Origin: Sinosporangium siamense | GTDB lineage: Bacteria > Actinomycetota > Actinomycetes > Streptosporangiales > Streptosporangiaceae | NCBI RefSeq assembly: GCF_016863435.1 | Contig: NZ_BOOW01000049.1 | Span: 47,703-111,702, forward strand | Direction of reading: 5' to 3' | DNA: 64,000 nt | In this document: piece after piece, positions 1 through 9,402 of the stretch | How positions within the stretch are numbered: position 1 is the stretch's first letter | Layout of the letters: each line of letters starts with the position of its first letter | Translations under genes and position numbers: made by a program | The notes under the pieces: model-generated | What the model was told of the DNA's origin: nothing | The model's database searches: none | What the model saw: only the letters and a program-made list of their open reading frames with translations

Positions 1-1289
1 GCGAAGATCCGGTCGTTCTTGAGCACCACAGCGGCATAGACCTCGACGACGGCGCGCCCGGCAGGCGCTGGCAGCGGCTGGCGGCCGAGAACTGGGATGC
101 ACCGGTGGTCATCACCACGACCGTCCGCCTGTTTGAATCGCTGTTCAGCAATAAACCTGCAGCGATGCGCCGTGTGCACCGGATGGCTGGATCGGTCATC
201 GTGCTCGACGAGGTCCAGGCTCTTCCCGACCGCCTTCTCATCCCGATCGTATCGGCGCTTCGCACGCTGACCGAGCGATTCGGCACCACCGTACTGCTCG
301 CATCCGCCACTCAGCCGCCTTTCGAGTTGCTCAGCCCCCTGCACAGTGCATCCATCCACGACGTGATCGCCCAACCCAAGCCGCTGTACAAGGCGTTGAA
401 CCGCGTGCAATACCGCTGGCTATTGGACCCCAAACCGACGATGGCCGAGATCGCCCAGCAGATTGCGGCGGAACCTCAGGCACTCGCGGTGGTCAACACG
501 ACCAAGGACGCCCACCGCCTTCACCGGCTTGTCGAAGAAGAGCGGTCCGCCCTGCACCTGTCGACCCGGATGGCAGCAGCCCACCGGCGCAAGACCTTGG
601 AGAAGGCGAAGCAACACCTCGCCAAGGGCCTGCCCATCACGCTGATCAGTACACAATTGGTGGAAGCAGGAGTCGACCTGGACTTCCCGGCAGGCTTCCG
701 GGCCTACGCCTCAGCCGACGCGATGCAGCAGGCCGCCGGACGGGTCAACCGAAGCGGACACCTCACCAGCGGCTATGTGACGATCTTCGACCCGGAGGAC
801 GGCAACCAGGCCGCCGGACGGATCTACGGAGCGGCCCTTGAGGCGACACGAGACCGCTTCGGCCCGCACTGCCCGCCCGACGACCTGGACGCTCTTGAGG
901 CCTACTACCGCGCCCGCTTCGACTTCCACAACGTCGAACAGCAAGGCCAGGAGATCCAAGCCGAGCGCCGCGTCCACGACTTCCCCAAGGTGGCCGACTT
1001 GTTCCGCATGATCGACGAGTGGACCGTTCCCGTGGCGGTCCACTACGGCGACACCGACCAGCTGGAACGCATCCTCGCCCACCTACGCGCCGGACACCCG
1101 GGCTCGGCGACTCAGCTGCGGGCCCTGCGGCCGTACATGGCGACCCTCCCTCGTGCCCTCGCCTTCCGCGCGGTCGAGGAAGGCCTGGCCGCCCCGGTCA
1201 TCGGAGACCTCATCGAATGGCTGGGCGACTACCACCCGCAACGAGGTATCGAGATGACAACCCCCGACCCCCAGGAGCTGGTGTTTTGA
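1..1289 (+). CDS. cas3: CRISPR-associated helicase Cas3, C-terminal half (5' end outside window)
   Basis: The open frame runs in from base 3 and gives about 428 residues, roughly half of a normal type I Cas3; the HD nuclease and Walker A part lie upstream of the window. Visible helicase motifs are VVITTTVRLFESLFS, the DEVQ box in VIVLDEVQALP, SATQPPF (motif III), ISTQLVEAGVDLDF (motif V) and QAAGRVNRSG (motif VI). Cas3 is recruited to Cascade after target binding and unwinds and degrades the DNA strand 3' to 5'. It is the first gene of a type I-C operon; its stop overlaps the likely TTG start of cas5. The family assignment is secure; whether the missing half is intact cannot be seen. Confidence 0.95.
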   Translation, partial: EDPVVLEHHSGIDLDDGAPGRRWQRLAAENWDAPVVITTTVRLFESLFSNKPAAMRRVHRMAGSVIVLDEVQALPDRLLIPIVSALRTLTERFGTTVLLASATQPPFELLSPLHSASIHDVIAQPKPLYKALNRVQYRWLLDPKPTMAEIAQQIAAEPQALAVVNTTKDAHRLHRLVEEERSALHLSTRMAAAHRRKTLEKAKQHLAKGLPITLISTQLVEAGVDLDFPAGFRAYASADAMQQAAGRVNRSGHLTSGYVTIFDPEDGNQAAGRIYGAALEATRDRFGPHCPPDDLDALEAYYRARFDFHNVEQQGQEIQAERRVHDFPKVADLFRMIDEWTVPVAVHYGDTDQLERILAHLRAGHPGSATQLRALRPYMATLPRALAFRAVEEGLAAPVIGDLIEWLGDYHPQRGIEMTTPDPQELVF

Positions 1290-1972
1290 CGACAGCCCGT
1301 TCCCAGCCCACACCGCTGGTAGTGGAAGTGGAAGGCCCCTATGCCTGCTTCACCCGACCTGAGTTCAAAACCGAGCGCCTGAGCTATCCGGTGATGACCC
1401 CGTCGGCCGCCAGAGGACTCCTCGAAGCGATCTTCTGGAAGTCGGAGTTCGACTACCGGATCGAACAGATCGACGTGCTGAAACCCATCCGCTGGACGTC
1501 GATCCGCCGCAACGAGGTCTCCTCCATGCTGACCATGAACTGGATTCGGGAGGCGATGGCAGACATCTCCGTCCGCTTCGACGCCGAAACCGACCGGGAC
1601 CAGCGCAACATGGTGTGCCTGCGCGACGTCGCATACCGCATCCACGCCCAGGTCGACCTGCGCCCCCACGCAACCGATCCAGAGGCCAAGTACCGCGACC
1701 AGTTCAGACGCAGAGTCACACGCGGCGCCTGCTTCTCCCAGCCGTTCCTCGGGGTGCGGGAGTTCTCAGCCTCCTTCGGCCCGCCCACCGCCCGCCCGCC
1801 GATCCCACACTCTGAGGTACTCGGCGTGATGCTGCACACCATCGAGTACGGCGAAGCCGGCGAAACCTACCGCTGGTTCATGGCCGAGATCCAAAACGGC
1901 GTCCTGGTCGTGCCACCCCAGGGCGCCGAACTCCCGGGCAGCGGGGCCGTGAGAGTCGGAGGACGGCGGTGA
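1286..1972 (+). CDS. cas5: Type I-C Cascade subunit Cas5c (crRNA-processing)
   Basis: A 228-residue protein of the Cas5 RAMP family; the N-terminus VVEVEGPYACFTRPEFKTER and the TPSAARGLLEAIFWK segment are typical of Cas5c (Cas5d). In type I-C systems Cas5c replaces Cas6: it cuts pre-crRNA at the repeat hairpin and stays on the 5' handle. No cas6 is present, as expected. The open frame extends far upstream inside cas3, so the start was chosen as TTG at 1286, which overlaps the cas3 stop and has AGGAG at 1273-1277 eight bases ahead. It lies between cas3 and cas8c. Confidence 0.93.
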   Translation: MTTARSQPTPLVVEVEGPYACFTRPEFKTERLSYPVMTPSAARGLLEAIFWKSEFDYRIEQIDVLKPIRWTSIRRNEVSSMLTMNWIREAMADISVRFDAETDRDQRNMVCLRDVAYRIHAQVDLRPHATDPEAKYRDQFRRRVTRGACFSQPFLGVREFSASFGPPTARPPIPHSEVLGVMLHTIEYGEAGETYRWFMAEIQNGVLVVPPQGAELPGSGAVRVGGRR

Positions 1973-1976
1973 ACCC

Positions 1977-3707
1977 ATGCTGATCAGGGCTCTCGCCGAG
2001 CATGCGGGTCACCGTACCGACCTGCCCGCACCGTACTACCGCCGGCGCAGCGTGCGCTGGGCCCTCGACCTGACCCCCGACGGCAGGCCGCGCGGCAACA
2101 GGCTGATCGATCTGAGCACGGCCGAAGCCAAGGCGGGACAGCTGATGGCCACCCCTTATGTGCAGCGGTCCGGCGTCGCGCCACCGCCGTTCCTTCTCAC
2201 CGACACCCTGCAATACGTGCTGGCCATGCCCAAAGACGACAGCGACAAGCAGGCCGCCGAGGCCGAACGCCGCGCTGAACACTTCGCCGAGCTGATCGCC
2301 CGATGGGCTGCCGACGAGCCGCTTGCCACGCCGGTGCTCCGCTTCCTCCAAAGCGGCGCCCACCTGCGTGTCGGAATCCCCGAGGACGCGAAACCGACAG
2401 ACGTCGTGGCGATCAGAACTGACCACGGCTGGGTCCACGACCTGCCCTCGGCGGTAACCGCATGGGGATACATCGTCCGCGAGCGGAAAAGCTCGGACGG
2501 TGGCGAGGGCATATGCCTGGTCTGCGGGCAGCCGGGATCGCTGCTGGACACCATTCCCGAACCCGTCAAACCCGGCGCCATCCCTGTTGCCGACGGCCGC
2601 GGCCGAGACGCCCAACTGGTGTCGATCAACAAGAGCGCGCAAGGCCGGGGCGGGACAACCCAGCTGGCCAACACCCCCATCTGCGACCTGTGCGGCGGCT
2701 CGGCCATGTCGGCGCTGAACGCGCTGCTGGCCGACCCCCACCACCACTCCCGCGGCACCGACAGCGTCCTTGCGTGGTGGCTGCGCCGCCCGGCGCCGAT
2801 CTCCCCGCTCGGCGCGGTCCGCAAGGCGGTCCCGCAGGAGGTCAACGCGATCATCGAGCAGGTACGGCTCGCGCCCGATCGGCGAGCCCCCTGGCTTGAC
2901 AGCAACTTCTTCTATGCGGTCACTCTGTCGGCCAACCAGAGCCGCGTCGTCGTCCGCGACTACATCGACGTCCCGCTGATCGAACTGTGCGAGAGCGTCG
3001 ACGCCTGGTTCACCGACCACGCCATGACCGACCCGCGCCTCGACGGACCCCAGCGTGTGCCGCTCTGGCGCATGGTGGCGGCGCTGGGCAGGTTCGGCGA
3101 CCCGGAATACGTCAAAGGCAGCTCCCCGCCATCGGCCGAACGTGACCTCCTGGCCGCCGCCCTGCGCAACAAGCGGCTTCCCGCCTACCTGCTGCCCCGC
3201 CTCATCCAGCGCATCCGCGCCGACGGCCGTACCGACCTGCCCCGAGCCGCCCTGCTGAGGTTGCTGCTCGTGCGTGCCGACCCCGCCATGAAGGAGATCC
3301 TGTTGGAAAGCCTCAACCTCGATGCCACCGACCCCGCCTACCTGTCCGGACGGATCTTCGCCGTCATGGAGAACATCCAGCGGACCGCCCTGGACAACAT
3401 CAACACCACCATCGGTGACAAGTTCTTCGCAGCCGCCATGGGCAGGCCCCTGGCTGTACTGACCATGCTCCGCAAGAACTCCGTCGGCCACCTGCGCCGG
3501 CTCCGCGGCTCCAAACGAGCCGCCGGCATCGCACTGGACAGGCGCCTGGACGAGCTGTTCAGCAGGTTCACCACCGACCTTCCCGCCGTGCTGGACCTGC
3601 CCGGCCAAGGCCGGTTCATGCTCGGCTACCACCAGCAGCGCGCCCACGACCGCGAAGCCGCCCGCGCCACCGCCCGCGGAAACGACACCCCACCCGAACC
3701 CGCCTGA
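1977..3707 (+). CDS. cas8c: Type I-C Cascade large subunit Cas8c (Csd1)
   Basis: A 576-residue protein, the usual length of Csd1/Cas8c. Family signatures include the two Cys pairs CLVCGQPG and ICDLCGGSAMSALNALL, the LVSINKSA segment and the following LAWWLRRPAP. Cas8c recognises the PAM and positions Cas3; in I-C systems an internal start in this gene often also yields the small Cas11 subunit. GGAGGA lies 13-14 bases ahead of the ATG. It is four bases downstream of cas5 and co-directional, so part of the cas operon. No damage is visible. Confidence 0.95.
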   Translation: MLIRALAEHAGHRTDLPAPYYRRRSVRWALDLTPDGRPRGNRLIDLSTAEAKAGQLMATPYVQRSGVAPPPFLLTDTLQYVLAMPKDDSDKQAAEAERRAEHFAELIARWAADEPLATPVLRFLQSGAHLRVGIPEDAKPTDVVAIRTDHGWVHDLPSAVTAWGYIVRERKSSDGGEGICLVCGQPGSLLDTIPEPVKPGAIPVADGRGRDAQLVSINKSAQGRGGTTQLANTPICDLCGGSAMSALNALLADPHHHSRGTDSVLAWWLRRPAPISPLGAVRKAVPQEVNAIIEQVRLAPDRRAPWLDSNFFYAVTLSANQSRVVVRDYIDVPLIELCESVDAWFTDHAMTDPRLDGPQRVPLWRMVAALGRFGDPEYVKGSSPPSAERDLLAAALRNKRLPAYLLPRLIQRIRADGRTDLPRAALLRLLLVRADPAMKEILLESLNLDATDPAYLSGRIFAVMENIQRTALDNINTTIGDKFFAAAMGRPLAVLTMLRKNSVGHLRRLRGSKRAAGIALDRRLDELFSRFTTDLPAVLDLPGQGRFMLGYHQQRAHDREAARATARGNDTPPEPA

Positions 3708-3748
3708 CCACCTTCACCATCCCCCCGACCATGAAGGGACCCTTCCCG

Positions 3749-4609
3749 ATGAGCACGCACCTGGACCCCGGCCGCAAGCACGACTTCGCCTTCCTGTTCG
3801 ACGTACGCGACGGCAACCCCAACGGCGACCCCGACGCCGGAGGCATGCCCCGCATCGACCCCGAAACCGGCCAGGGCCTGGTCACCGACGTGGCGATCAA
3901 ACGCAAGATCCGCAACATGGTCGCGCTGCTGCAGGAGGGCAAACCCGGCTACGACATCTACGTCGAAGCCGGGGTAGCCCTCAACGCCCAGCACGAGCGT
4001 GCCTACGCCGCCCTCAACCTCGACCCCAAGCAGCGACGCAAATCCGAGGCCGAGGCGCAGCAGTGGATGTGCCAGACCTTCTACGACGTGCGCATGTTCG
4101 GCGCCGTCATGAGCACCGGCACCAAGCCGTGCGGCCGGGTGCAGGGCCCCATGCAGCTCACGTTCTCCCGCTCCGTCGACGCGGTCCTCCCTCAGGAGCA
4201 CGGCATCACCCGAGTCACCCAGACCCGCCAGAGCGACATCGACAAGGGCGAGTCCACCGAGATGGGCAACAAGCACATGGTCCCTTACGGGCTCTACCTC
4301 GGCTACGGCCACTTCAGCGCCCCGCTGGCCCGCCGTACCGGGGTGGGGGAGCAGGACCTGGACACCTTCTGGCGCAGCCTGACGATGATGTTCGAGCACG
4401 ACCGCGCCTCCACACGCGGTGAGATGGCACTGCGTGGGCTGTATGTGTTCAGCCACGACGACGCATTCGGCCGTGCACCCTCCCACGAACTGTTCAGCCG
4501 CATCGAGATCCCGCCGACGAACGGTACGCCCCGCTCGTTTGCGGACTATACGGTCGCGGTCGCCAACGACCTGCCGGAGGGTGTCACCCTCACCAGGCTC
4601 GTGGGATGA
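3749..4609 (+). CDS. cas7: Type I-C Cascade backbone Cas7c (Csd2)
   Basis: About 286 residues of the Csd2/Cas7 family. The N-terminal FLFDVRDGNPNGDPDAGGMP and VTDVAIKRKIRN blocks are diagnostic of Cas7c, the subunit that polymerises along crRNA to form the Cascade backbone. Two in-frame ATGs exist, at 3731 and 3749. The second has AAGGGA at 3734-3739 nine bases ahead, while the first has no ribosome-binding site, so 3749 is preferred. The stop overlaps the cas4 ATG (ATGA). Confidence 0.95.
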   Translation: MSTHLDPGRKHDFAFLFDVRDGNPNGDPDAGGMPRIDPETGQGLVTDVAIKRKIRNMVALLQEGKPGYDIYVEAGVALNAQHERAYAALNLDPKQRRKSEAEAQQWMCQTFYDVRMFGAVMSTGTKPCGRVQGPMQLTFSRSVDAVLPQEHGITRVTQTRQSDIDKGESTEMGNKHMVPYGLYLGYGHFSAPLARRTGVGEQDLDTFWRSLTMMFEHDRASTRGEMALRGLYVFSHDDAFGRAPSHELFSRIEIPPTNGTPRSFADYTVAVANDLPEGVTLTRLVG

Positions 4610-5277
4610 ACCGATCGCACCCTCAGGCGTTCATGGCCGGCAATCCGGTGCAGCAGGTCACCTTGTCCTCGTTGGAGCACTACGCCTACTGTCCTCGGCA
4701 GGCAGGGCTGATCCTGCTTGAGGACGGCTACGCCGACGATGCGGCCACCGTACGAGGCACCCTTATGCATCAGCGGGTGCACGAGCCGGGGCACGAGACG
4801 CGTGGTGCGATCCGGACTCTGCGTGCACTGCCCGTGTGGCACGACGAGCTTGGGCTTGTTGGTGTATGCGACGCCGTTGAGATCTACCACAGTGGTCGCA
4901 TCGTGCCCATCGAGCACAAATCCGGTGCCTACGTTCCGGAGGGTCCTGCGGACATCCAGGTGGCGGGGCAGGCCATGTGCCTGGAGGCCATGTTCCGGCG
5001 CCCCGTTCCGCAAGGCGTGATCTACTCCGGCGCCGATCGCCGCAGGCACACCGTCACCATCGACGCAACCCTCCGCCGGCGCGTCACCGATCTTGCGGAG
5101 TCGGTCAGGCGCATCCTCATCGCGATGGCCCTTCCCGCCGCGCCTGCCGACCAGCGGTGCCGGCGGTGCTCGATGCGCGACATGTGCATGCCCCGTGTGC
5201 TGGCCCGCGCCCAGGCGTTCGCCAAGGCGGCCTCGACGCTGTTCACCCCGCAACCGGAAGCGGCATGGGATGACTGA
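4606..5277 (+). CDS. cas4: CRISPR adaptation nuclease Cas4
   Basis: A 223-residue Cas4 protein of the RecB-like nuclease superfamily. The four cysteines of the iron-sulfur cluster are visible: one in YAYCPRQAGL near the N-terminus and three in CRRCSMRDMC near the C-terminus. The nuclease core includes LVGVCDAVEI and IVPIEHKSGAY, which supply the acidic and lysine active-site residues. Cas4 trims prespacers and selects those with a correct PAM, in complex with Cas1-Cas2. It starts in an ATGA overlap with cas7, and its last codons overlap cas1. Confidence 0.95.
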   Translation: MNRSHPQAFMAGNPVQQVTLSSLEHYAYCPRQAGLILLEDGYADDAATVRGTLMHQRVHEPGHETRGAIRTLRALPVWHDELGLVGVCDAVEIYHSGRIVPIEHKSGAYVPEGPADIQVAGQAMCLEAMFRRPVPQGVIYSGADRRRHTVTIDATLRRRVTDLAESVRRILIAMALPAAPADQRCRRCSMRDMCMPRVLARAQAFAKAASTLFTPQPEAAWDD

Positions 5278-6298
5278 ATTCCTCAACACCCTGTACGTGC
5301 AGACCCAAGGGGCCAGCCTGCACCTCCACCACGACAGCCTCAAAGTGGTCGCCCCCGAGGTTCCCAAACGCACGCTGCCGCTGCGGCGACTGGACGGCAT
5401 CGTCGTCTACGGGCACGTCGCCGTGTCCGCAGACCTGCTGATCAGATGCGCCGACGAGGGCCGCTCGGTTGTCTGGATGAGCCTCTCGGGGCGGTTCCTC
5501 GGACGGGTCGACGGCCCGGTCCGCGGCAACGTGCTGCTGCGTCACGCCCAGCATCTCGCGCACGCCGACAGCGGAAAACGCCTGCAGATCGCTCGCAGCT
5601 GCGTCGCGGGCAAGCTCCAAAACTCTCGTCAGGTCCTGCTGAAGGGAGCACGCGACGCGGCACCGGCGTTGCAGACCGCGTTGCGCGGCTTGAGCGAGGA
5701 CCTGCAAGAACTGCTGACACGGTGTTCTGAGGCGGCCGATCTCGACGAGCTGCTGGGAGTCGAGGGTCACGGCGCCCGCCTGTACTTCGAGGGCCTGTCC
5801 GGCATGCTGCGCACCGACCTCGACATCCCTGCCTTCACGGTCCGGATCAGGCGCCCGCCCACCGACCCGGTCAACGCTCTGCTCTCCTTCCTGTACGGTC
5901 TTACCCGGGCACTCGTGCATGGGGCAGCCGAGCAGGTAGGTCTTGATCCCTACCTCGGATTCCTGCACGGATTGCGCCCGGGGAAGCCCGCGCTCGCTTT
6001 GGACCTCATGGAGGAGTTCCGCTCCATTCACGCCGACCGGTTGATGCTCAATCTGCTCAACCGCAGGCAGTTGCGGGGCGAGCACTTCGAGACCTTGCCC
6101 GGCGGTGCCGTACAACTCACCGATGACGGGCGCAAGCTCGTCCTTACCGAATGGCAGGGGTGGAAGAACAGGGAATGGCCCCATCGGGTGCTCGGCCGGA
6201 AGGTCTCAGCGTCCCTGCTCCCGGTGGTCCAGTCCCGGCTGCTCGCCCGCCATATCCGAGGAGAACTGCCTGCCTATGTGCCGTGGACGGTCAGCTGA
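5270..6298 (+). CDS. cas1: CRISPR integrase Cas1 (type I-C)
   Basis: A 342-residue Cas1. Metal-binding active-site positions are visible as Glu in LLGVEGHGARLYFEGL, His in LGFLHGLRPGKP and the acidic pair in LALDLMEEFR. Cas1 and Cas2 form the integrase that inserts new spacers at the leader end of the array. The open frame begins earlier inside cas4; ATG 5270 was chosen because GGAAG sits about nine bases upstream and the protein then begins MTEFLNTLYVQT, the usual I-C N-terminus. It overlaps cas4 by eight bases and cas2 by one. Confidence 0.96.
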   Translation: MTEFLNTLYVQTQGASLHLHHDSLKVVAPEVPKRTLPLRRLDGIVVYGHVAVSADLLIRCADEGRSVVWMSLSGRFLGRVDGPVRGNVLLRHAQHLAHADSGKRLQIARSCVAGKLQNSRQVLLKGARDAAPALQTALRGLSEDLQELLTRCSEAADLDELLGVEGHGARLYFEGLSGMLRTDLDIPAFTVRIRRPPTDPVNALLSFLYGLTRALVHGAAEQVGLDPYLGFLHGLRPGKPALALDLMEEFRSIHADRLMLNLLNRRQLRGEHFETLPGGAVQLTDDGRKLVLTEWQGWKNREWPHRVLGRKVSASLLPVVQSRLLARHIRGELPAYVPWTVS

Positions 6299-6588
6299 TG
6301 CAGCTGCTGCTGACCTATGACGTGGTCACCACGACACCGGAGGGGCGACGTCGGCTGCGGAAGATGGCCAAGCTGTGCGAGGGGTACGGCCATCGCGTGC
6401 AGCGGTCGGTCTTTGAGATCGTCTGCGACGACGCCGAGTTGCTGACCTTGCTGGACGGTGCGCGGCGGATCATCGATGCCAGTGGTGATTCGGTGCGGGT
6501 CTATCGCCTTCCTGCCAACGGGTTCGCGGCTGTGCATCGGCTTGGCGTTGCCGAGCCGGCACCTCATCATGACCCGTTGATCTTGTAA
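6298..6588 (+). CDS. cas2: CRISPR integrase subunit Cas2
   Basis: A 96-residue ferredoxin-fold Cas2. The start LLLTYDVVTTTPEGRRRLRK carries the conserved Asp of the YDV motif, and RVQRSVFEIVCDDAE is the usual second strand. It dimerises and bridges two Cas1 dimers. The start ATG at 6298 overlaps the cas1 stop (TGATG), implying translational coupling. It is the last cas gene; the leader and array follow 274 bases downstream, so the array grows next to cas2. Confidence 0.95.
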   Translation: MQLLLTYDVVTTTPEGRRRLRKMAKLCEGYGHRVQRSVFEIVCDDAELLTLLDGARRIIDASGDSVRVYRLPANGFAAVHRLGVAEPAPHHDPLIL

Positions 6589-6862
6589 TCGGCTCGGTCA
6601 CGCTATCAGGATCGCCATCCTTATGGGGGTGGTCGTGCCTTGTTGCTTGAGAACAGAACAGTGGTCCTGTTTCGCCCCTTCCAGGTGTCTTCCTGAGCCT
6701 TCTTTGCGAAGGTAGTTTGAGGCCGCAGGATGATCTAGGAACCTCTAGTGCTCATGCGACACGCGGGAGGTTCCGAAGTCCATACCGGGCTGTTGGTGAC
6801 GAAAGAGCTCGCTGACGACAGCCCGGAGATGTTCTGATACACACAATTCCTGCTCAGGAACT
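6589..6862 (+). promoter_or_regulatory. CRISPR leader region
   Basis: This 274-bp non-coding stretch lies between cas2 and the first perfect repeat, the normal place for the leader with the array promoter and the spacer-integration site. Orientation is supported because repeats are perfect at this end and decayed at the other. I see no clear -35/-10 pair. No gene is supported here on either strand. Confidence 0.6.
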
Positions 6863-7234
6863 CCAGCACCGGCCCTTCGCGGCCGGTGAGCATCGCAACC
6901 CAGAGGCATGGGAAGCGTACAAGTCCAGCGCTGACCAGCACCGGCCCTTCGCGGCCGGTGAGCATCGCAACGGCAGATTGCGTAACATCCGATCGGCGTT
7001 CCGCTCCAGCACCGGCCCTTCGCGGCCGGTGAGCATCGCAACACGAGTGCTGAGGTGCGGTGGAAGAGCCCGCGACAGCCAGCACCGGCCCTTCGCGGCC
7101 GGTGAGCATCGCAACTGGGACGACTGGCGCGGCGAGCCGACCCGGCCGGGCCTAGCATCGACTCTTCGTGGCTGGCGATCATCACAACCGGTGCTGCCGT
7201 ACATCTCGCCCGACCGTCGGTGAGCATTTGCAAC
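6863..7234 (+). CRISPR. Short type I-C CRISPR array, distal end decayed
   Basis: Four identical 37-nt repeats lie at 6863-6899, 6935-6971, 7006-7042 and 7079-7115, separated by spacers of 35, 34 and 36 nt. The repeat contains the perfect inverted repeat ACCGGCC/GGCCGGT around CTTCGC and ends in GCATCGCAAC, as expected for Cas5c processing. A fifth, mutated repeat is at 7151-7188 after a 35-nt spacer. Only the 3' half of a sixth (GGTGAGCAT then TGCAAC) remains near 7218-7234. No spacer matches elsewhere in this window were noticed by eye. Confidence 0.95.
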
Positions 7235-7271
7235 ATCACATGATCGACGATCCCGTGGCTCTGTAGGTGAA

Positions 7272-7295
7272 TGTGGGAGCCAGATGTCGGTCAGT
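7272..7295 (+). repeat. Left terminal inverted repeat of the IS21 element
   Basis: It begins TGTGGGAGCCAGATGTCGGT and pairs with the complement of 9403-9426. It marks the left boundary of the element about 107 bp before the istA start codon region. Confidence 0.7.
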
Positions 7296-7401
7296 GGCTC
7301 CGTGGCGCTTGGCGGGGCTGGGGCCGTATTAGCGAATTCCAGAGCCACCTGAGGGTTGGCGGTGCGAGTATCGAAGCGTTACTCCGTGTGAGGAGACGCA
7401 G

Positions 7402-8521
7402 GTGGCGCACCTGAAGTCCAAGGTGGAGGTATTCGCAGCGATTCGCCGGGATTCTCGTGCGGGGCTGTCGGGTCGGCAGATCGCGATCAAGTATCGGGTC
7501 AGCCGGAACACGGTGGCTGAGGCGCTGCGTCAGCCGTGGCCGGAGCCGAGGAAGAAGATGGCCCCGCGGGCGAGCCGGTTGGATCCGTTCAAATCGTTGA
7601 TCGACGAGATGCTGCGAGCCGACCTGGACGCGCCACGAAAGCAACGGCACACAGCCAAGCGGATCTTCGCGCGGCTGATGGACGAGCACCAGGCGATGGA
7701 GATCTCGTATCAGATCGTCCGCGCCTACGTCGCTCACCGGCGGGGCGAGATCCGAGTAGAGGCCGGCAGGGATCCGCCGGAGGCGTTCATCCCGCAGTCG
7801 CATCTGCCGGGCGTCGAGGCCGAGGTCGACTTCGGGGACGTGACGGTCCGGATCGCGGGTGAGCAGGTGAAGTGCTTCCTGTTCTCTTTCCGCCTGTCGT
7901 ATTCGGGCAAGGCGGTCCACCGGGTGCTGGCCACCGGAGGGCAGGAAGCGTTCTTCGAAGGACACGTCCACGCTTTCAGCGTGCTGGGCGGAGTCCCGAC
8001 GGGCAAGGTCCGCTACGACAACCTGAAGGCCGCGGTCTCCGCGGTGCTGGGGTTCACCGGGCCCGGACCGAGTCCGCCCGCTGGACGGCGTTCCGCGAGC
8101 ACTACGGAATCGAGGCGTTCCACTGCCGGCCGGGGATCAAGGGCGCCCACAGTGGGCGGCGGCGTGCAAGGCCCACGGCGACCGCGACGGCACCCGCGCG
8201 CTGATCGAAGTGCTGCTCCTGGCCCGCTACCTCCCCACCGAGCATCTGGTCACCGGCCTGGCCGCCGCGCTGCGGGCCGGCGCGCTCACCGCGGACGCGG
8301 TCGCCCTGGAGGCCCGCAAAGCCGCTGAGGAAGACGAGCAGGCCGCTCCCGAGCCCGCCCAGCACGACGGCCACGAGGCGACGGTGACGTTCCTGACCGA
8401 GCGGCGCCTGGCCCAGCTTCCCCGCGACACCCGGCCGCTGCCCTCGGTGACGGCCTATGACCAGCTCCTCAAACGCGCCCGGCCGTCCGGCGAGCGCCCA
8501 GCCCAGGGAGGAACACTATGA
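7402..8521 (+). pseudogene. istA: istA transposase, frameshifted and internally deleted
   Basis: The N-terminus is a normal IstA: an HTH (GLSGRQIAIKYRVSRNTVAE) followed by the integrase core with the first Asp in VEAEVDFGD and the second in KVRYDNLKAAV. Near 8057 one base is missing (TTCACCGGG where TTCACCCGGG would keep frame), and the following WTAFREHYGIEAFHCRPG is in another frame. At about 8150, right after GIKGAH, sequence encoding the catalytic Glu region is lost and the frame jumps to the C-terminal part containing ALIEVLLLARYLPTEHL. Roughly 130 residues appear deleted. The product cannot be an active transposase. Confidence 0.88.
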
Positions 8522-9303
8522 GCACCCCCCAGCGCGGCATAACCGAGCACGCCGCCCAGGCCTCCATCGACCATGCCTGCCGGATGCTCCGCCTGCCCAG
8601 CATCCGCGCTGCCTTCCCCGAAATGGCCGAGCAGGCGACCCGCGAGCAGATGTCCTATCTGGGATTCCTCGCCGAACTGCTGCTGACCGAATGCGACGAC
8701 CGCGCTCGCCGCCGCTCTGAACGCCGCATCAAGGCCGCCCAGTTCCCCCGCGACAAGACTTTGCGCGCCTTCGACTTCGATGCCAACCCCAACGTCGATC
8801 CCGCCGTCATCCACACGCTCGCCACCTGCGAATGGGTGAAGAAGGGCCAGGCCCTCTGCCTGATCGGGGACTCCGGCACCGGTAAGTCCCACCTGCTCAT
8901 CGCCCTCGGAACCGAGGCTGCGATGAACGGCTACCGGGTCCGCTACACCCTTGCCACCAAGCTCGTGAACGAACTCGTCGAGGCCGCCGACGACAAGGTC
9001 CTGGCCAAGACAGTCGCCCGCTACGGACGCGTCGACCTACTCTGCATCGACGAACTCGGCTACATGGAACTCGACCGGCACGGCGCCGAGCTCCTCTTCC
9101 AGGTCCTCACCGAACGCGAAGAGAAGAACAGCGTCGCCATCGCGAGCAACGAGTCCTTCTCCGGCTGGACCCGCACCTTCACCGACCCGCGCCTCTGCGC
9201 AGCGATCGTTGACCGCCTCACCTTCGCCGGCAACATTATCGAGACCGGCACCGATTCCTACCGGCTCGCCCAAACCCGAGCCCGCGTCGAACAAGCCATC
9301 TGA
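8518..9303 (+). CDS. istB: IS21-family helper ATPase IstB
   Basis: A full-length 261-residue IstB of the DnaC-like AAA+ family. Walker A is GDSGTGKSHLL and Walker B is VDLLCIDELGYM; the arginine-rich sensor region follows in SNESFSGWTRTF. IstB remodels target DNA and recruits IstA for transposition. The ATG at 8518 overlaps the istA stop (ATGA) and follows GGAGGAAC, the usual coupling. It looks intact but has lost its partner, so it could only act in trans with an IstA from another copy. Confidence 0.93.
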   Translation: MSTPQRGITEHAAQASIDHACRMLRLPSIRAAFPEMAEQATREQMSYLGFLAELLLTECDDRARRRSERRIKAAQFPRDKTLRAFDFDANPNVDPAVIHTLATCEWVKKGQALCLIGDSGTGKSHLLIALGTEAAMNGYRVRYTLATKLVNELVEAADDKVLAKTVARYGRVDLLCIDELGYMELDRHGAELLFQVLTEREEKNSVAIASNESFSGWTRTFTDPRLCAAIVDRLTFAGNIIETGTDSYRLAQTRARVEQAI

Positions 9304-9319
9304 CTATCACCCTCAGCAA

Positions 9320-9360
9320 CGAGAGCCATGCCCTGCTCCGGGGGGCATGGCTCTCGTTTT
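9320..9360 (+). terminator. Rho-independent terminator after istB
   Basis: A perfect 14-bp stem, 9320-9333 (CGAGAGCCATGCCC) with 9343-9356, a nine-base loop, then TTTT. It lies 17 bp after the istB stop, inside the IS. Confidence 0.85.
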
Positions 9361-9402
9361 CACTGACAGGACAAACCCCGACGATCATCAACTGGCTCTC
9401 GA

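Noticed and set aside
7189..7217. A full sixth CRISPR repeat
   Set aside because: Only the 3' half of the repeat can be recognised; the rest does not align better than chance.
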